A stretch of DNA of 64,000 nt from Lonicera japonica (Eukaryota > Streptophyta > Magnoliopsida > Dipsacales > Caprifoliaceae), in contig CM038471.1 of the NCBI GenBank assembly GCA_021464415.1, positions 32,771,234 through 32,835,233 of the forward strand, in the 5' to 3' direction. Made by a program: the position numbers and the translations under genes. A model generated the notes under the pieces. The model was not told the DNA's origin, did not search any database, and saw only the letters and a list, made by a program, of their open reading frames with translations. Shown in pieces: positions 20,180 through 31,339 of the stretch (its first letter is position 1; each line of letters begins with the position of its first letter).

Positions 20180-21731
20180 TGTGAGAATCCGCAAATGCGA
20201 CCCCCGGGTCTCATTCCCGTCCTTGGGCGTCTGAAACGTCAGAGCGGATTCTGTCGTTCCATTTGCTTCTATTGGTTCGATAATTCATATCAAGTGTCCC
20301 TATGTTCTATTTCTAGATGCAAAAGGGTTCGTTCAGAGTCGCCAGTACGATTTACGAGAAAATGGACAAAACAGTTGTGTAAGAGAAAAGGCTACAGATA
20401 AGTCTTTCTTTACACGTTTGTCTACGAAACCAAGATTCTATAGGGTTCGAAAACTATATTACGATTTGGGAAGGTGTTAAGCACCCATTCCGCCCTTTCG
20501 GTCTCTAATGGTCTTATATGTTTTATTTTATGTTAAAAAACTTGGATGCTTTTACTGACAGTCTATTACTTTCCAAGTGAAAAACCCTAATTCTTGGAAA
20601 AAACGGGGAAAGTGATATAAACCTTAGTGTTCCGAAATCCAATGTTTTGTTTTTGGAAGATGTAGATACAAGTGACAAAAGTTATTTTATTTTGAGAGAG
20701 AAAGTTTCCCATATTATTTCTCGGATAATGACAGTTTTTCTCGGGTTTTGACTTATTTTAGAGAAAGCTTAGATCTTGTATCGGGACTAATTTAATATGG
20801 AATTAGATCTCTTGAGGGGAGTTTTATCAGACACGTCGCATTCTAAAAAGACAGGATATGTTGATTTTAATTCCTAGATAAATTTTATCAGTCCGGGTTT
20901 TGAAAACAGGATTTTGTCCGGACGATAATGTACTTATTCTTCTGATTTTGCACATGGTTTTATCAGGGTCTTTTGTTTTGAAAACAATAGACTACTTTGT
21001 AACTTGGCAATAAGTTTATTCAAATAAAACGTGGACAGAACAACAGGAGTAAAACAAGTACATATATACAATTTTAATACTAGAAGAGACTTTCTTTACC
21101 TTCCCGACGAGAATAATAATAAGAAAGAAAATATAATGCGACAGAGAGATCTCCGGCGATAATGATCTTTTCCTTCTTCAGATATTTTCGAGAATTCGAT
21201 TCCAGAAACAGGACACGTCGAGTGTCGAGAATAAATTCGATAATTCTTCAGAAATAAGACGATAATCGAGAGTACTTGACGAAAGACCAGAAAATCAGAT
21301 ATAAGCCAATAATTCTTCAATCCCAAGTTGCTGTCCCTGAACCCTTAGGGGTGTTGGCCTATTTATAGTGCTCGGGGAAGAATGTCGCGCGACATTTCTC
21401 CAGAAAGGGCAAGTGTCGCGCGACATGTTGACCAATGTCGCGCGACATACGGCTGAAGTGATGTCTCTGACAGACTGATTTGTCAGAGAGTGGATGGTTG
21501 GGGTCAGAGGGGTTTGTCGTGTGACATAGGAGTGATTGTCGCGCGACATATCAGTGATTGTCGCGCGACATACTGATATGTCGTGCGACAATGCCACTTA
21601 AAAACAGGTTTGCTGGCCAACAAACCCTTTTGGGGTAGTTTCGGGTGCTCGGGTGGGTCCCAGACTCCAAAAATAGTAGTTCTTGTAGGTCGTTAGGGTT
21701 CTTAAGGGGGTCACTGATCGGGGTGTCTATA
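20180..21731 (-). mobile_element. 3' LTR of Tat-1
   Basis: 1552 bp. It contains a minus-strand TATA box (21360-21367) with TGTCGCGCGACA palindromes just upstream (21383-21600). The first dinucleotide on the minus strand is TA instead of TG. It is shorter than the 5' LTR mainly because it has fewer palindrome units. Confidence 0.9.
21360..21600 (-). promoter_or_regulatory. Tat-1 3' LTR promoter: TATA box plus palindrome cluster
   Basis: TATAAATA (minus strand, 21360-21367) with perfect TGTCGCGCGACA palindromes at 21383-21394, 21414-21425 and 21436-21447, and further exact or one-base variants between 21515 and 21595. Spacing from the TATA box to the first palindrome is about 15 bp. Confidence 0.7.
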
Positions 21732-21903
21732 GACCCTCTCGACTCAAGTTTCTTGCTTGTAAGGAATTGAGGCGACTGGAAGAGATCGTGATCCATGGCT
21801 CCCGCAAGAACTCTAAGGAAGTGTGCGCATGCAGAAAGTGTTCAAGAGTGCCTCCGGAGAGGGCTTTTGTTACCTCATTGCCTCTTTCGAGGACTTTCAT
21901 TTG

Positions 21904-22490
21904 CTCCACTCGCCTCAGATGGGAGGACTACCATTGTTACACTGTGCCTCTCGGGGAGGGCTTTTCTCTTCTCACCTCAGGTGGGAGGACTACCATTGCT
22001 ACACTGTGCATCTCTGGGAGGGCTTTGCTCTTCTCGCCTCAGGTGGGAGGACTACCATTGCTACACTGTGCCTCTCTGGGAGGGTTTTTCTCTTCTCGCC
22101 TCAGGTGGGAGGACTATCATTACTACACTGTGCCTTTCTGGGAGGGCTTTTGATCTGTAAGAAGAAAGAAAATTGCCTCTGGGAGGGCTTGTGTGAGTAT
22201 TTTTGCCTCTGGCGAGGGCTTTGCTCTTTTCGCCTCAGGTGGGAGGACTACCATTGCTACACTGTGCCTCTCTGGGAGGGCTTTGCTCTTCTCGCCTCAG
22301 GTGAGAGGACTACCATTGCTACACTGTGCCTCTCTGGGAGGGCTTTGCTCTTCTCACCTCAGGTGGGAGGACTACCATTGCTACACTGTGCCTCTCTGGG
22401 AGGGCTTTGCTCTTCTCGCCTCAGGTGGGAGGACTACCATTGCTACACTGTGCCTCTCTGGGAGGGTTTCTGATCTGTAAGAAGAAAGAA
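21904..22490. repeat. 62-bp tandem array with higher-order duplication
   Basis: Eight units of 62 bp share GGGAGGACTACCATTG and CACTGTGCCTCTCTGGGAGG. They form two blocks of four (starting about 21904 and 22220). The blocks are separated by, and followed by, a distinct spacer (GATCTGTAAGAAGAAAG...). The period is not a multiple of three, so the long frames across it are not proteins. It lies between the 3' LTR and the antisense PMD promoter. Confidence 0.9.
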
Positions 22491-22599
22491 AATTGCCTCT
22501 GGGAGGGCTTGTGTGAGTATGTTTGCCTCTGGCGAGGGCTTGTGTTTGTGATTTGCCTCTGGTGTGGGCTTGTGTTGCACTCTGGTGAATTTTGATGTC

Positions 22600-23400
22600 T
22601 CTCTTAGACTGCTAGTGTGAAAGAGAAATTTAGCGAGGGTGAAAAGAGCTTCTCGGGGTCTAATCTTGATGTCCATTTTCATGTATCCTTCTGAACTTTA
22701 CTCTCATGTTTTCCTCGAGTGAGGATACTTCTCTCAGAAGGCAGTTTTCGGATTTCTTTTGCTCTCCACAGAGTGATGATTCGAGGTTTTCCAAACCATC
22801 TCTTCTGTATCGTGCTGAAAAGAAAATTTGTTTGAAAGTTCAATCTCTGATCTCTGTTCTCTTTTTAGTTTTCTCTTTTGGTGGGCCCATATCGTATTCT
22901 GTTTTTCGATGCCTTTATTTATCCCTCTTTTGGGGAAGACTTTTCTTGGCCTTCTCTGTTTTTGACCAGGAGTCTTTTTATCCCTTTGTCGTGATCAGGA
23001 GCCTTACTCACCCAAAACAAAGCCCTGAGCCGGTTTTGGCCTAGCTGTCACTTTTGGTGTGGCTCTCCCTGTCACTCTGCGTTTCTGTTTCTCTCGCTCG
23101 TTCTGGGCACTCGTGCGGGTTCTTTCTTTTTTCTACTCTTTCAATTTTTTCTATTCCCGTCTTATCTTGATATTTTGTTTTTCTTTCATTAATGGTCTCG
23201 GTCCTTCTTGGGAGATCAGAGACTACTTTAACCGTTTGTATTTGTTCTTGCATTTTCGGAGAGATGATTTGGAAGTTTTTTCCTCGAATTTTCATCCTGG
23301 TGTGTGCGGTATTTAGCAAGTTTTTTGAAAACTGTTTCTCTGAAGTACTCCTGCAGGAGATAAAATGAGACAAAGGTCAAAAAATCAGGGGAGGGGACCA
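22600..23400. other. Tat-1 spacer upstream of the PMD promoter
   Basis: Pyrimidine-biased on the plus strand; contains no recognisable domain. Open frames are short and lack family resemblance. Confidence 0.5.
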
Positions 23401-23402
23401 AT

Positions 23403-23487
23403 ATGTCGCGCGACATTTCGGTGCAGAGCTCATTGTCGCGCGACAATGAGTCTGTTTGTCGCGCGACAAACTGGTGTATTATATATG
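23403..23487 (+). promoter_or_regulatory. Tat-1 antisense PMD promoter
   Basis: Three palindromes with the same 12-bp core TGTCGCGCGACA lie at 23403-23416 (outer bases A...T), 23431-23448 (CAT...ATG, core T-to-A extended) and about 23455-23471 (TT...AA), followed within 10 bp by a TATA-like TATTATATATG at 23477-23487. The PMD start codon is 138 bp further on. The same core and layout occur at the LTR TATA boxes. Confidence 0.7.
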
Positions 23488-23624
23488 CCCTTTGCTGAGC
23501 TCATTCCACTTCATTCTCTCATTTCTCTTTCTCTCTCTAGCTCTCTTTCTCTCTTCTCTCAAGCGCGGAAGCCCTGCCGCTTTTCTGATTTTTCCAACTT
23601 TCTCACTAATCTCTATATACACAG

Positions 23625-26600
23625 ATGGACCCTGCTTAGCCTGAGAGATTGGAGGGTGACCAGGAGGAGGTCACTTTTATCGATGCTCAGGGCGTTCTTC
23701 GATGCAACCCTCACCATGATGACTGGGAGGACCTTGACTGGTATGGCGAGGATGGGGTGGACCGCGGTTGGGCGGTGGTCTATTGAGACGTTACCCGAGC
23801 TGCTCCAGTCTCGGATGTTCCGTGGCTCTTGATGGAGCCTGTTTCTCATGAGATTCGTCGACAGTCTCTGGTATGTCTTCTTGGAATTCCTTTCCTTTGT
23901 GTGTTTATTCGTTTTATTATTTCTGTCGTTTCCTGCATGTATTTTAAACAATGTTAATATGCATGTCTGCCTAGAAATAACGTCCGATTTAGCGAACACA
24001 TACTTTTACCTGTGATACCTCTTAGGTTTTGAAAAATTACATAATTTTCCCCTATAACCCTATTTCTCTCATAATTACACCAAAGTACCCTCAGGTTTGA
24101 AAAATTACATAATTTACCCTTATAACCCTATATCTCTTATAATTACACCAAAGTACCCTCAGGTTTGGAAAATTACATAATTTGCCCTTATAACCCTATA
24201 TCTCTCATAATTACACCAAAGTACCCTCAGGTTTTGGAAAATTACATAATTTACCCTTATAACCCTATATCCCTCATAATTACACCAAAGTACCCTCAGG
24301 TTTGGAAAATTACATGATTTTACCCTTATAACCCTATATCTCTCATAATTACACCAAAGTACTCTCAGGTTTGGAAAATTACATATTTTACCCTTCTAAC
24401 CCTATATCTCTCATAATTACACCAAAGTACCCTCAGGTTTGGAAAATTATATAATTTTACCCTTATAACCCTATATCTCTCATAATTACACCAAAGTACT
24501 CTCAGGTTTTTGAAAATTACATAATTTACCCTTATAGTCCTATATCTCTCATAATTACCCTATAGTACCCTCAGGTTTGGAAAATTACATAATTTACCCT
24601 TATAACCCTATATCTCTCATAATTACACCAAAGTACCCTCAGGTTTTGAAATATTACATAATTTACCCTTATAACCCTATATCTCTCATAATTACCCCAA
24701 AGTACCCTCAGGTTTGGAAAATTACATAATTTTACCCTTATAACCCTATATCTCTCATAATTACACCAAAGTACCCTCAGGTTCGGAAAATTACATATTT
24801 TATCCTTATAACCCTATATTTCTCATAATTATACCAAAGTACCCTCAGGTTTGGAAAATTATATAATTTACCCTTATAACCCTATATCTCTCATAATTAC
24901 ACCAAAGTACCCTCAGGTTTCTTATATCTATATCTTCATTTTGCCTACAGTGGGTCGGTCGAGGTTGGGGTTCTCCCACCACTATTTTCGTAGAGTGGCG
25001 ACAAGCACAAGCCCCCGTCCAGGAGTTGCTCCTTGTGACTCCCTTTGGTTCTCTTTTTGATACCCTCTCGGAGAGGGTATTTAGGGTGGCTGTGTTGGTG
25101 TCGGCTCTGGCCTGTCACTGGTGGGACACCACTCATACCTTCCACTGGAGCTGGGGAGAGATGACGATGACTCCCCTCAACTTTTTTGCTTTGACCGGGA
25201 TTCCTTCAGAGGGAGTCCCCGTACAGATCGATGTCCCCGTATAGATTAATGTCCCTTGCGTCTGACGGCAGAGAGCATCGTCGGTGCATTAGGATGGTTT
25301 CCAGAGCGGCAGTGTTCTGGGGACACGATTCCTTGGGCTATCTTAGTAACGCGTCTGGCGACAGAGAAAGCCAGATTGATTGCTTCAGGAGCGCCAATGA
25401 CCCGCCAGCAGGTGCGTCAGTATGCCCGCATCCTCCTCTTACTGACGCTCCATGATCTGTTCGAGGCCCGTGGGGGGGACACGGCCCATCTCTGGTGGCT
25501 GCCCTACCTCCAGGATTTTAGCATCATGTTCGACTACGACTGGGGTGGTTTTATTCTTGCTGTCCTTTACGATGCTATGGACCAGATTTCTCGCCACTTG
25601 GTCCTGAATCTTAAGGGCTTTTCTTTGCTGTGGGAGGTATATACTTTTGTCCCTTTATTTTTGCTTCAGTCCCTTACATATTTATCTGTTTGATTTTTGC
25701 TGACATTCTTTTGCCTCTCTTTTTTTCTTTTTCAGAGCTGGTTTGTAGCTTATACTCATCTGGGTCGCGCCCAGGTGGATCTCCTCGTTGAGAACAAGGA
25801 CCAGTTTCCCTTTCTCTGCCGATTCATCGCGGGAAACTATAGAGCTCCTTATGTGTATCATACTCGAGAGACTGGAGCTGCTGCGGTCCATAACCTGTTG
25901 GAGGAGCATGTAAGTATTTTAGTATTCTTTCTCTTCAAATAGATGAATAGTAAAATAGAATATAAATAACTGAAATAAAATTTTTGTTTCTCGTTTAGAT
26001 TAAGTGGGCCCCCTGGGATGATCTAGGTCTCCACTTCGGATACAGCTGTGCTTTGACTGCCTCGAGGACCAGGCGGCTCATCAGGGATGAGTACGGCCTC
26101 CACTTTTACTTGGGCAAGAGAGTTATTCGCCAGCATACACCGGCCCAGTGGCCTAGAGTTCCTTCATTCCCACCAGTTTTGATGAGGCAGACGGGTAAGA
26201 TCGACTCGGTGACAGTGCAGGCGTTGGTTGACGGGCTCAGTTTTTAGACGTTCACCGAGGAGAGAGATTATGCTATCTTCGCTATCCGTTACTTGATGAG
26301 GGAGCCGAAGGGGACTCGGAGACGGGTCTTCTATGAGAGATACCGGGCGTTGGGCGGTGACCCCAACTATATACAAGGATAAACTCACTTGTCCAGGACA
26401 GTCCCCGGTCATCTGCCGCCTGTCCCTGATCAGAGGGACAACATTTTGGACTCCGATGATGATGACCCTGAGGGAGAGAGGGACGTCCTTACTGGTGCTG
26501 AGGGAGGCGATGATAGGCCCGAGGGAGGTGATGATAGGCCCGAGGGCGGTGAGGGAGGTGGGACAGCGGCTGTTCTAGAGTAGCCTCCTCAGACGACACC

Positions 26601-27580
26601 TATAGAGGAGCAGCGTGCTGAGGGTTTCGAGTTCTCTACTGGTCTATCAGCATCTCCGGGGGCTATTTTTAAGGCTGCTGAGGGAGGGACAGCAGATTTT
26701 TTGGAGCGATCCTGGGAGCCTGCGGACTTCGGGGTCGACTATGAGCAATTTGGGCAGACCCCTCCTGCTGCTGTGACCACTCCTTCCAGCGGGGTCCCCC
26801 CTTTGAGAGAGATGGTTGTCGTGGATCCTCCAGACGTTCGCACTTATGCTACACTGACTCCGCTTCCGTCGGCTGCTATAGGCCCTCCGGCCCAATCTCT
26901 AGGTTTTTAGGGGTTTTTTTTCTCGGCCTCCCCTGTTCCCGATTTGTGAGGAGGGTGGGTCCACTTCTGTGGCAGTACCGCTGGGTTCGTCTGTTCCTCT
27001 AGTAGACATCCCACCCTTTCCTCAAAATATTACCTACGTTGGTGCTGGTCTCCGCCACTATACTGTGCCTGAGTATCCTTTACCCGAGGATACCTTTGAT
27101 TATCTGGGCGGTCATGTTGGTGATAAGGTATGTCCATTCTATTCTGTCTTTCGCTGTTCTTTTATATATGTTTATCTTTTAAAAGTGTGATAACTCCCTT
27201 TCTTATTTCTTTTGCAGGGGGTGAGTGTTCGTGTAGCAGATCTGAGAGCTCTCCATGCCCAGTACCTCTACAACTGGAACCTCATTCAGTTTGTTAGTCG
27301 GGATCCCACGGCATACATGCGTAATTATCAAAGGACGATCGACGTATCTCTTCGGGTGGACGACCCTCTATCCACCTCTCGCGCTCGGTCAGAGTCTCGG
27401 AGGAGCAGTAGCCGGACTTCTAGGCATTCACGGTCTTCAGTGATTCGCCCCACGGAACCGGTCCAGTCGACGGGGCTTTCTAGGCAGCAGCTCCCTCTCA
27501 TTCGGATGTCCCAGCAGTTGATCTTACCCCAGAGGAGGGTTCGGGTGACAGTGGGAGCGTGTCGAAGCGCGCCCAGATAG
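23625..27580 (+). pseudogene. Antisense PMD (plant mobile domain) gene in Tat-1
   Basis: A five-exon gene opposite to gag-pol. Inferred exons: 23625-23870, 24951-25636, 25736-25909, 25999-27127, 27218-27580, each bounded by GT...AG (for example CTG|GTATGT, TGCCTACAG|T). Exons 2-4 encode a plant mobile domain: LACHWWDTTHTFHWSWGEM, then TPLNFFALTGIPSEG, then HLWWLPYLQDF, WGGFILAVLYDAM, and LGKRVIRQHTP. The N-terminus is acidic (NPHHDDWEDLDW). After the domain come an acidic Gly/Glu linker and a Ser/Arg-rich tail (exon 5). PMD proteins such as MAIN/MAIL1 act in nuclear silencing and genome stability, and related domains occur in transposons. Stops at codon 5 and elsewhere, plus a frameshift around 25245, make this copy a probable pseudogene. 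Confidence 0.75.
24005..24930. repeat. 68-bp minisatellite filling PMD intron 1
   Basis: About 13 head-to-tail units of about 68 bp, each with CTTATAACCCTATATCTC, ATAATTACACCAAAGTACC and CTCAGGTTTGGAAAATTACA. Units differ by 1-5 bases. The array occupies most of the 1.08-kb intron 23871-24950 and stops just before its 3' splice site. Confidence 0.95.
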
Positions 27581-27915
27581 ATTAGCTTTTCTTTTCCTGC
27601 ATTTAGTTAGTTCAGACAGATATGTAGTTTTATTTTTAGATATTTTAGACAGAGATTTAGTTTCTTGAAAACTGTTCTTTTATCAGTCTTTATAAAAATC
27701 TTTATTTGTGTCTGATGATGCGTTTTTATTCCTTATCTGTGATGAAAAGATAATAATTACATGAATCGATAATTTAGGAGCCATACCTTTGTGATGTGGC
27801 AGTACTTAGGGTTTCTGCAAAAGAACAGAGTGAGCACAATACATTTCAAAAGTGATTCTTTTGACAAAAGATGACTCTTATATGTAAGGAAGGCAAAAAA
27901 TAGGGGTTCTAAATA
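27580..27915. other. Spacer between the two antisense genes of Tat-1
   Basis: AT-rich 3' flank of the PMD gene, likely containing its polyadenylation region. No coding potential. Confidence 0.5.
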
Positions 27916-27997
27916 GGATTGTCACGCGAGAATCCCTCCTGATTATGGGTTTGTCGTGAGACAAACAAGTACTGGACCCTCTTTTGTGCTATAAATA
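27916..27997 (+). promoter_or_regulatory. Tat-1 promoter of the second antisense gene
   Basis: Two imperfect hairpins related to the TGTCGCGCGACA family: GGATT...AATCC around GTCACGCGAG (27916-27935) and GTTTGTC-GTGA-GACAAAC (27949-27966). The second is followed 23 bp later by TATAAATA (27990-27997). The start codon is at 28037. Confidence 0.65.
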
Positions 27998-28036
27998 CAC
28001 CCATCCTCCTTCTTTCATCCCCACCCCTTTCCCAAA

Positions 28037-29295
28037 ATGTCCTTTTTTCGTATAAATTCTGATTTCTCTTATGTTGAAGCCCGAGATACTCTGATATCTT
28101 CTGAGAATGGTTTGAACTTTGGTGCATTTAGTCCTTTAGCGGGCTGGTGCCATCGTCCTGTAGATTTTTCCTTTTTGCTGGGCGCTTTGTATCTCTAGAG
28201 CCCTGCGGATCATCTTTTCCGCTTTAGGCTAGATGAGCTCTGCCCTATTTATGAGGAGTTTTCCTGTCTGTTGCGTTTTGATGTTCGTCTCCCGATGGCA
28301 GTTCCCATAGAAGAAAGGGGTCCTCGAGATATGCTGATTGCCTTGTTAGCCATTTCCCAAGCGGCCTGTGATGGTTTTATTATCGATGGGCTTCTTGACC
28401 TCCATAAAATGGTGAAGTTCTTTCATCGTTACGAAGAGAGAGCTTCTTATAATGTGGGGAGTACTGCGGTGGCCTTGATCTGTCTTGTTTCTGATATGTT
28501 ACTGGTGACGGGCTCTTTCCGTGTTGATCTGACTATTCTGAGTTTGATTTACCATGCTAGGAATGGGGAGTCCATAGTGCCCATCGTTCTTGCAGAAACT
28601 CTGAATGGCCTAGACGATCTTTAAAGGGGGGCCTCACCCTTCTTCAGGGGGAGTCCGCGCTTGCTATACATGTGGCTATTGGAGTGTTTCTGATCGGTGG
28701 GTTTCAACGGGGTTCGGCTTGATAACCCGACGCACTTTTTCTGTCGTCCCCTCTTTGATGCTTTGACCATGTCTTCCTCTAATTGGACGGTGTGGTTCTC
28801 GGAGAATTTTTGGGCTATTCGGTGAAACATTCCTTGGTGGAAGCTGAGGGCGATAGTGCTTAGTACAGGGGGTCAAAACTATGTTCGGCTCTGTGGGCTC
28901 TGGTTTACCTCCTTTTATCTCCCAGGACGTCTTTTTCTGCAGTTCAACGTTCCTCAGGATATTCCTCTTGGTCTGAACAACTTTTCCTCTGAGTCTAAAT
29001 TTGTGACCCCGCATGTTTCTTTATCGGTAGAGAGGATGTAGCGTGCTCGACTGACTCGTCAGTTCAACTATGCCCGTTTCGGTATTACTAGGCCCCTCTA
29101 GGCTAACATCATCTATTCTCGTTGGGGGTCTTTAGAAGGGGAGCTAATTGATGATCCCTTCCAAATGGAGTGGTTCCGGTTCATGGATTCTGAGCCTAGA
29201 GAGGGGAATATTGTCTTTGCGTACCAGATCCTGGATGAGGCTCGAATTGATTTGGCTACTGAGGACCCTGCTTGGCTAACCCCTAGGGATTAGTT
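28037..29295 (+). pseudogene. Antisense DUF7745-like gene in Tat-1
   Basis: An apparently intronless gene of about 420 codons interrupted by several stops but continuous in one main frame. It starts MSFFRINSDF 40 bp after a TATA box. Landmarks: LDELCPIYEEFSCLL (about 28230-28275), then LRFDVRLPMAVP, ALLAISQAACDGFII, IVPIVLAETLNGLDDL, and after a stop RGSPRLLYMWLLECF. The block PIVLAET...GSPRLLYMW resembles the helical domain I recall as DUF7745, found in plant transposon-linked proteins. A homologous gene sits in the same place in Tat-2. Function unknown; stops suggest this copy is dead. Confidence 0.6.
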
Positions 29296-29398
29296 TTTTC
29301 TGTATACTGTATCTCCTTTATAACTTTCGGTGTTCTGAACCACCTTTAATAATATATGAAGGACTATTTGTGGGAAATACATTTCTTTATAATGTTTA

Positions 29399-29434
29399 AA
29401 CCGGGCCTGAAGTCACTTCTCAGGTTGCCTACGT
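29399..29434. other. Conserved 36-bp block downstream of Tat-1 pol
   Basis: On the minus strand it reads ACGTAGGCAACCT...ACTTCAGGCCCGGTT. The same block lies at 53474-53509 in Tat-2. It sits about 80 bp beyond the end of pol and about 100 bp beyond the end of the antisense gene, where the two transcription units converge. Confidence 0.7.
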
Positions 29435-29514
29435 TCCCCTTTTTGATTTTTCAAAAACACAATTTCGAGTTGGGGCTCAGGTTTACGTAGTTCTTATATA
29501 TACATGTTAAATCT

Positions 29515-30690
29515 ATTGGTAATACTTCTTCAATCAATCCATGTTAACTAGTGAATGTAGTAATTGTCCGTCCAAGTCTGTGAGTATAGCGGCACCCCCA
29601 GTGTCAATCTCTTTTACGATGTACGGCCCTGTCCATTTCTGCCAGAACTTCCCCTTGGGTCTCTGGCTGGTTCTCAAATTTCTTTCAGTACGATGTCATT
29701 CTCATTGATACCTCAAGTTTTTTACTTTTTGGTTAAACGCTCGAGCGAGCCTCTTCTGATACCCTTGGTGGTGGTATGCGGCTTTCAATCTCTTTTCATC
29801 CAGTAGGGCCAGCTCGTTATAACGTGCCTGGACCCACTCCAATTCATTGATTTGATTCTCTAGCATTACTCTGAGAGAGGGGACCTCTAACTCAACTGGG
29901 AGGACTGCTTCCATCCCGTATGTAAGTGAAAATGGGGTTGCCCCAGTAGAGACCCTCTCAGTGGTGCGGTATCCCCACAATGCATATGGAAATTTCTCGG
30001 GCCAGTCCCGGCAAGTGTGGGTCATCTTACTTAGGATATTCTTCAGATTCTTGTTGGCGGCCTCAACTGCCCCATTGGTTTACGGTCTGTATGGCGAAGA
30101 TCTGTGGCGGGTGATACCGTATTCTTCTATGACTGTATTAGCCTCTCCTTCGAAGTGGGTGCCGTTGTCTGAGATGATCTCGTGTGGGACCCCATACCGA
30201 CAGATGATATTCCGTCTGATGAATCGGGCAACTTTTCTGGCGTCAAGGGTTTGGGAAGACTCGGCTTCTACCCATTTGGTGAATAATCGATGGCCACTAG
30301 TATGAATTCATGGCCATTGCTGGCTTTGGGCGAGATCTTCCCAATGATGTCGATTCCCCAGGTTGCGAAAGGCCAGGGAGCAGTCATGTTGTACAATTCT
30401 TTCGGAGGAAGTTTCTGAGATTTAGCATAGATTTGGCACTTGTGACAACGGCGTACATGGTTAACGTAGTCGTTCTGCAAGGTAGACCAGTAATAACCTT
30501 GTCTGTTAATTTTGCGGGCAAGGGTATGACTGCTCATATGAGGTCCACAATCACCCCCATGCATCTGATCCATCATCTTAACCGATTCTTCTTCCGTGAG
30601 ACATTGAAGATGGGTCCCGTTGTAGTTCCTCTTATACAACCTTCCGGCACAAAGTATTAACCTTGATGCTAATTTCCTGAGTGTAACCCG
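29515..30690 (-). pseudogene. Tat-1 integrase
   Basis: Minus strand. The HHCC zinc finger is visible: MDQMHGGDCGPHMS, then HVRRCHKCQIYAK. The first catalytic Asp is in WGIDIIGK. The C-terminal region has ERVSTGATPFSLTYGMEAVL and then FWQKWTGPYIVKEI (about 29640-29600), ending LKKYY. Stops and frameshifts lie between 30268 and 30025 and in the C-terminus. The order is that of Ty3/Gypsy integrase. Confidence 0.85.
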
Positions 30691-30749
30691 TGTTTTCTTG
30701 TCCGTTTGTTCGGGATACTGATGGTTTTTTAAAAGGTTCCAGGTGTCCT

Positions 30750-31275
30750 AAAACCAAGTGGTTGAGTCCCCATTCTCTTCATTCTCTACCTCAAGGGCCA
30801 TGCAATGTGCTCGGCCTGATCTTCTTTGTACCGCAAGAGTTATTTCTTCCATCCCCTCCGGGATATCGATCATAGATGCCAGGGTTGCTAGTGCGTCAGC
30901 AAAACTGTTTTGTGACCTAGGGACATAGTAAAACTCTGAATGCTCAAACCTTCCTGCGACATCCTCCAGTCGGGCGAGGTAAGGGACCAATTTCTCATCG
31001 CTGATCTTCTATTCCTTCAGAACTTGATGGACCACTAATGCTGAATCTCCATATACCTGTATTCTCTTTATACCCCTTTGGAACGCGATCTCTAATCCGA
31101 TTATACATGCTACATACTCGGCCATGTTGTTGGTTCAGAAGAAGTCTAGACGATATGATACTGGAGAATGAGTTTGGTCTGGAGAGACCAACAAGATGCC
31201 TATCCCATTTCCGTTTCGGTTGGCGGCCCCGTCAAAGTATAATTTCCAGTCTTCATCGATCTCAACATTCATGAT
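30750..31275 (-). pseudogene. Tat-1 second (archaeal-type) RNase H
   Basis: The minus-strand trace shows three catalytic landmarks: WKLYFDGAANRNGNGIG (Asp), NMAEYVACIIGLE (Glu) and VYGDSALVV (Asp). A stop at 31135 and others interrupt it. Tat-lineage elements are known for this extra RNase H after the ordinary one, and its presence is a main reason for placing the element there. Confidence 0.8.
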
Positions 31276-31339
31276 AGTTTCGTCTAGGAATTCGGCTTCT
31301 TCTAGCATGTCCCCCAATATTGGATTGTGGGCTAGGTAA

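Noticed and set aside
21767..22682. Overlapping plus- and minus-strand frames up to 216 codons
   Set aside because: They come from a 62-bp tandem repeat; the unit length is not a multiple of three, so the same unit is read in all frames.
24005..24930. Regular direct repeats that look like a CRISPR array
   Set aside because: Units are contiguous without unique spacers, lie in an intron, and the DNA is from a plant nucleus.
28621..29014. Minus-strand frames opposite the DUF7745-like gene
   Set aside because: Shadow frames with no family resemblance; the plus strand carries the conserved homologue shared with Tat-2.
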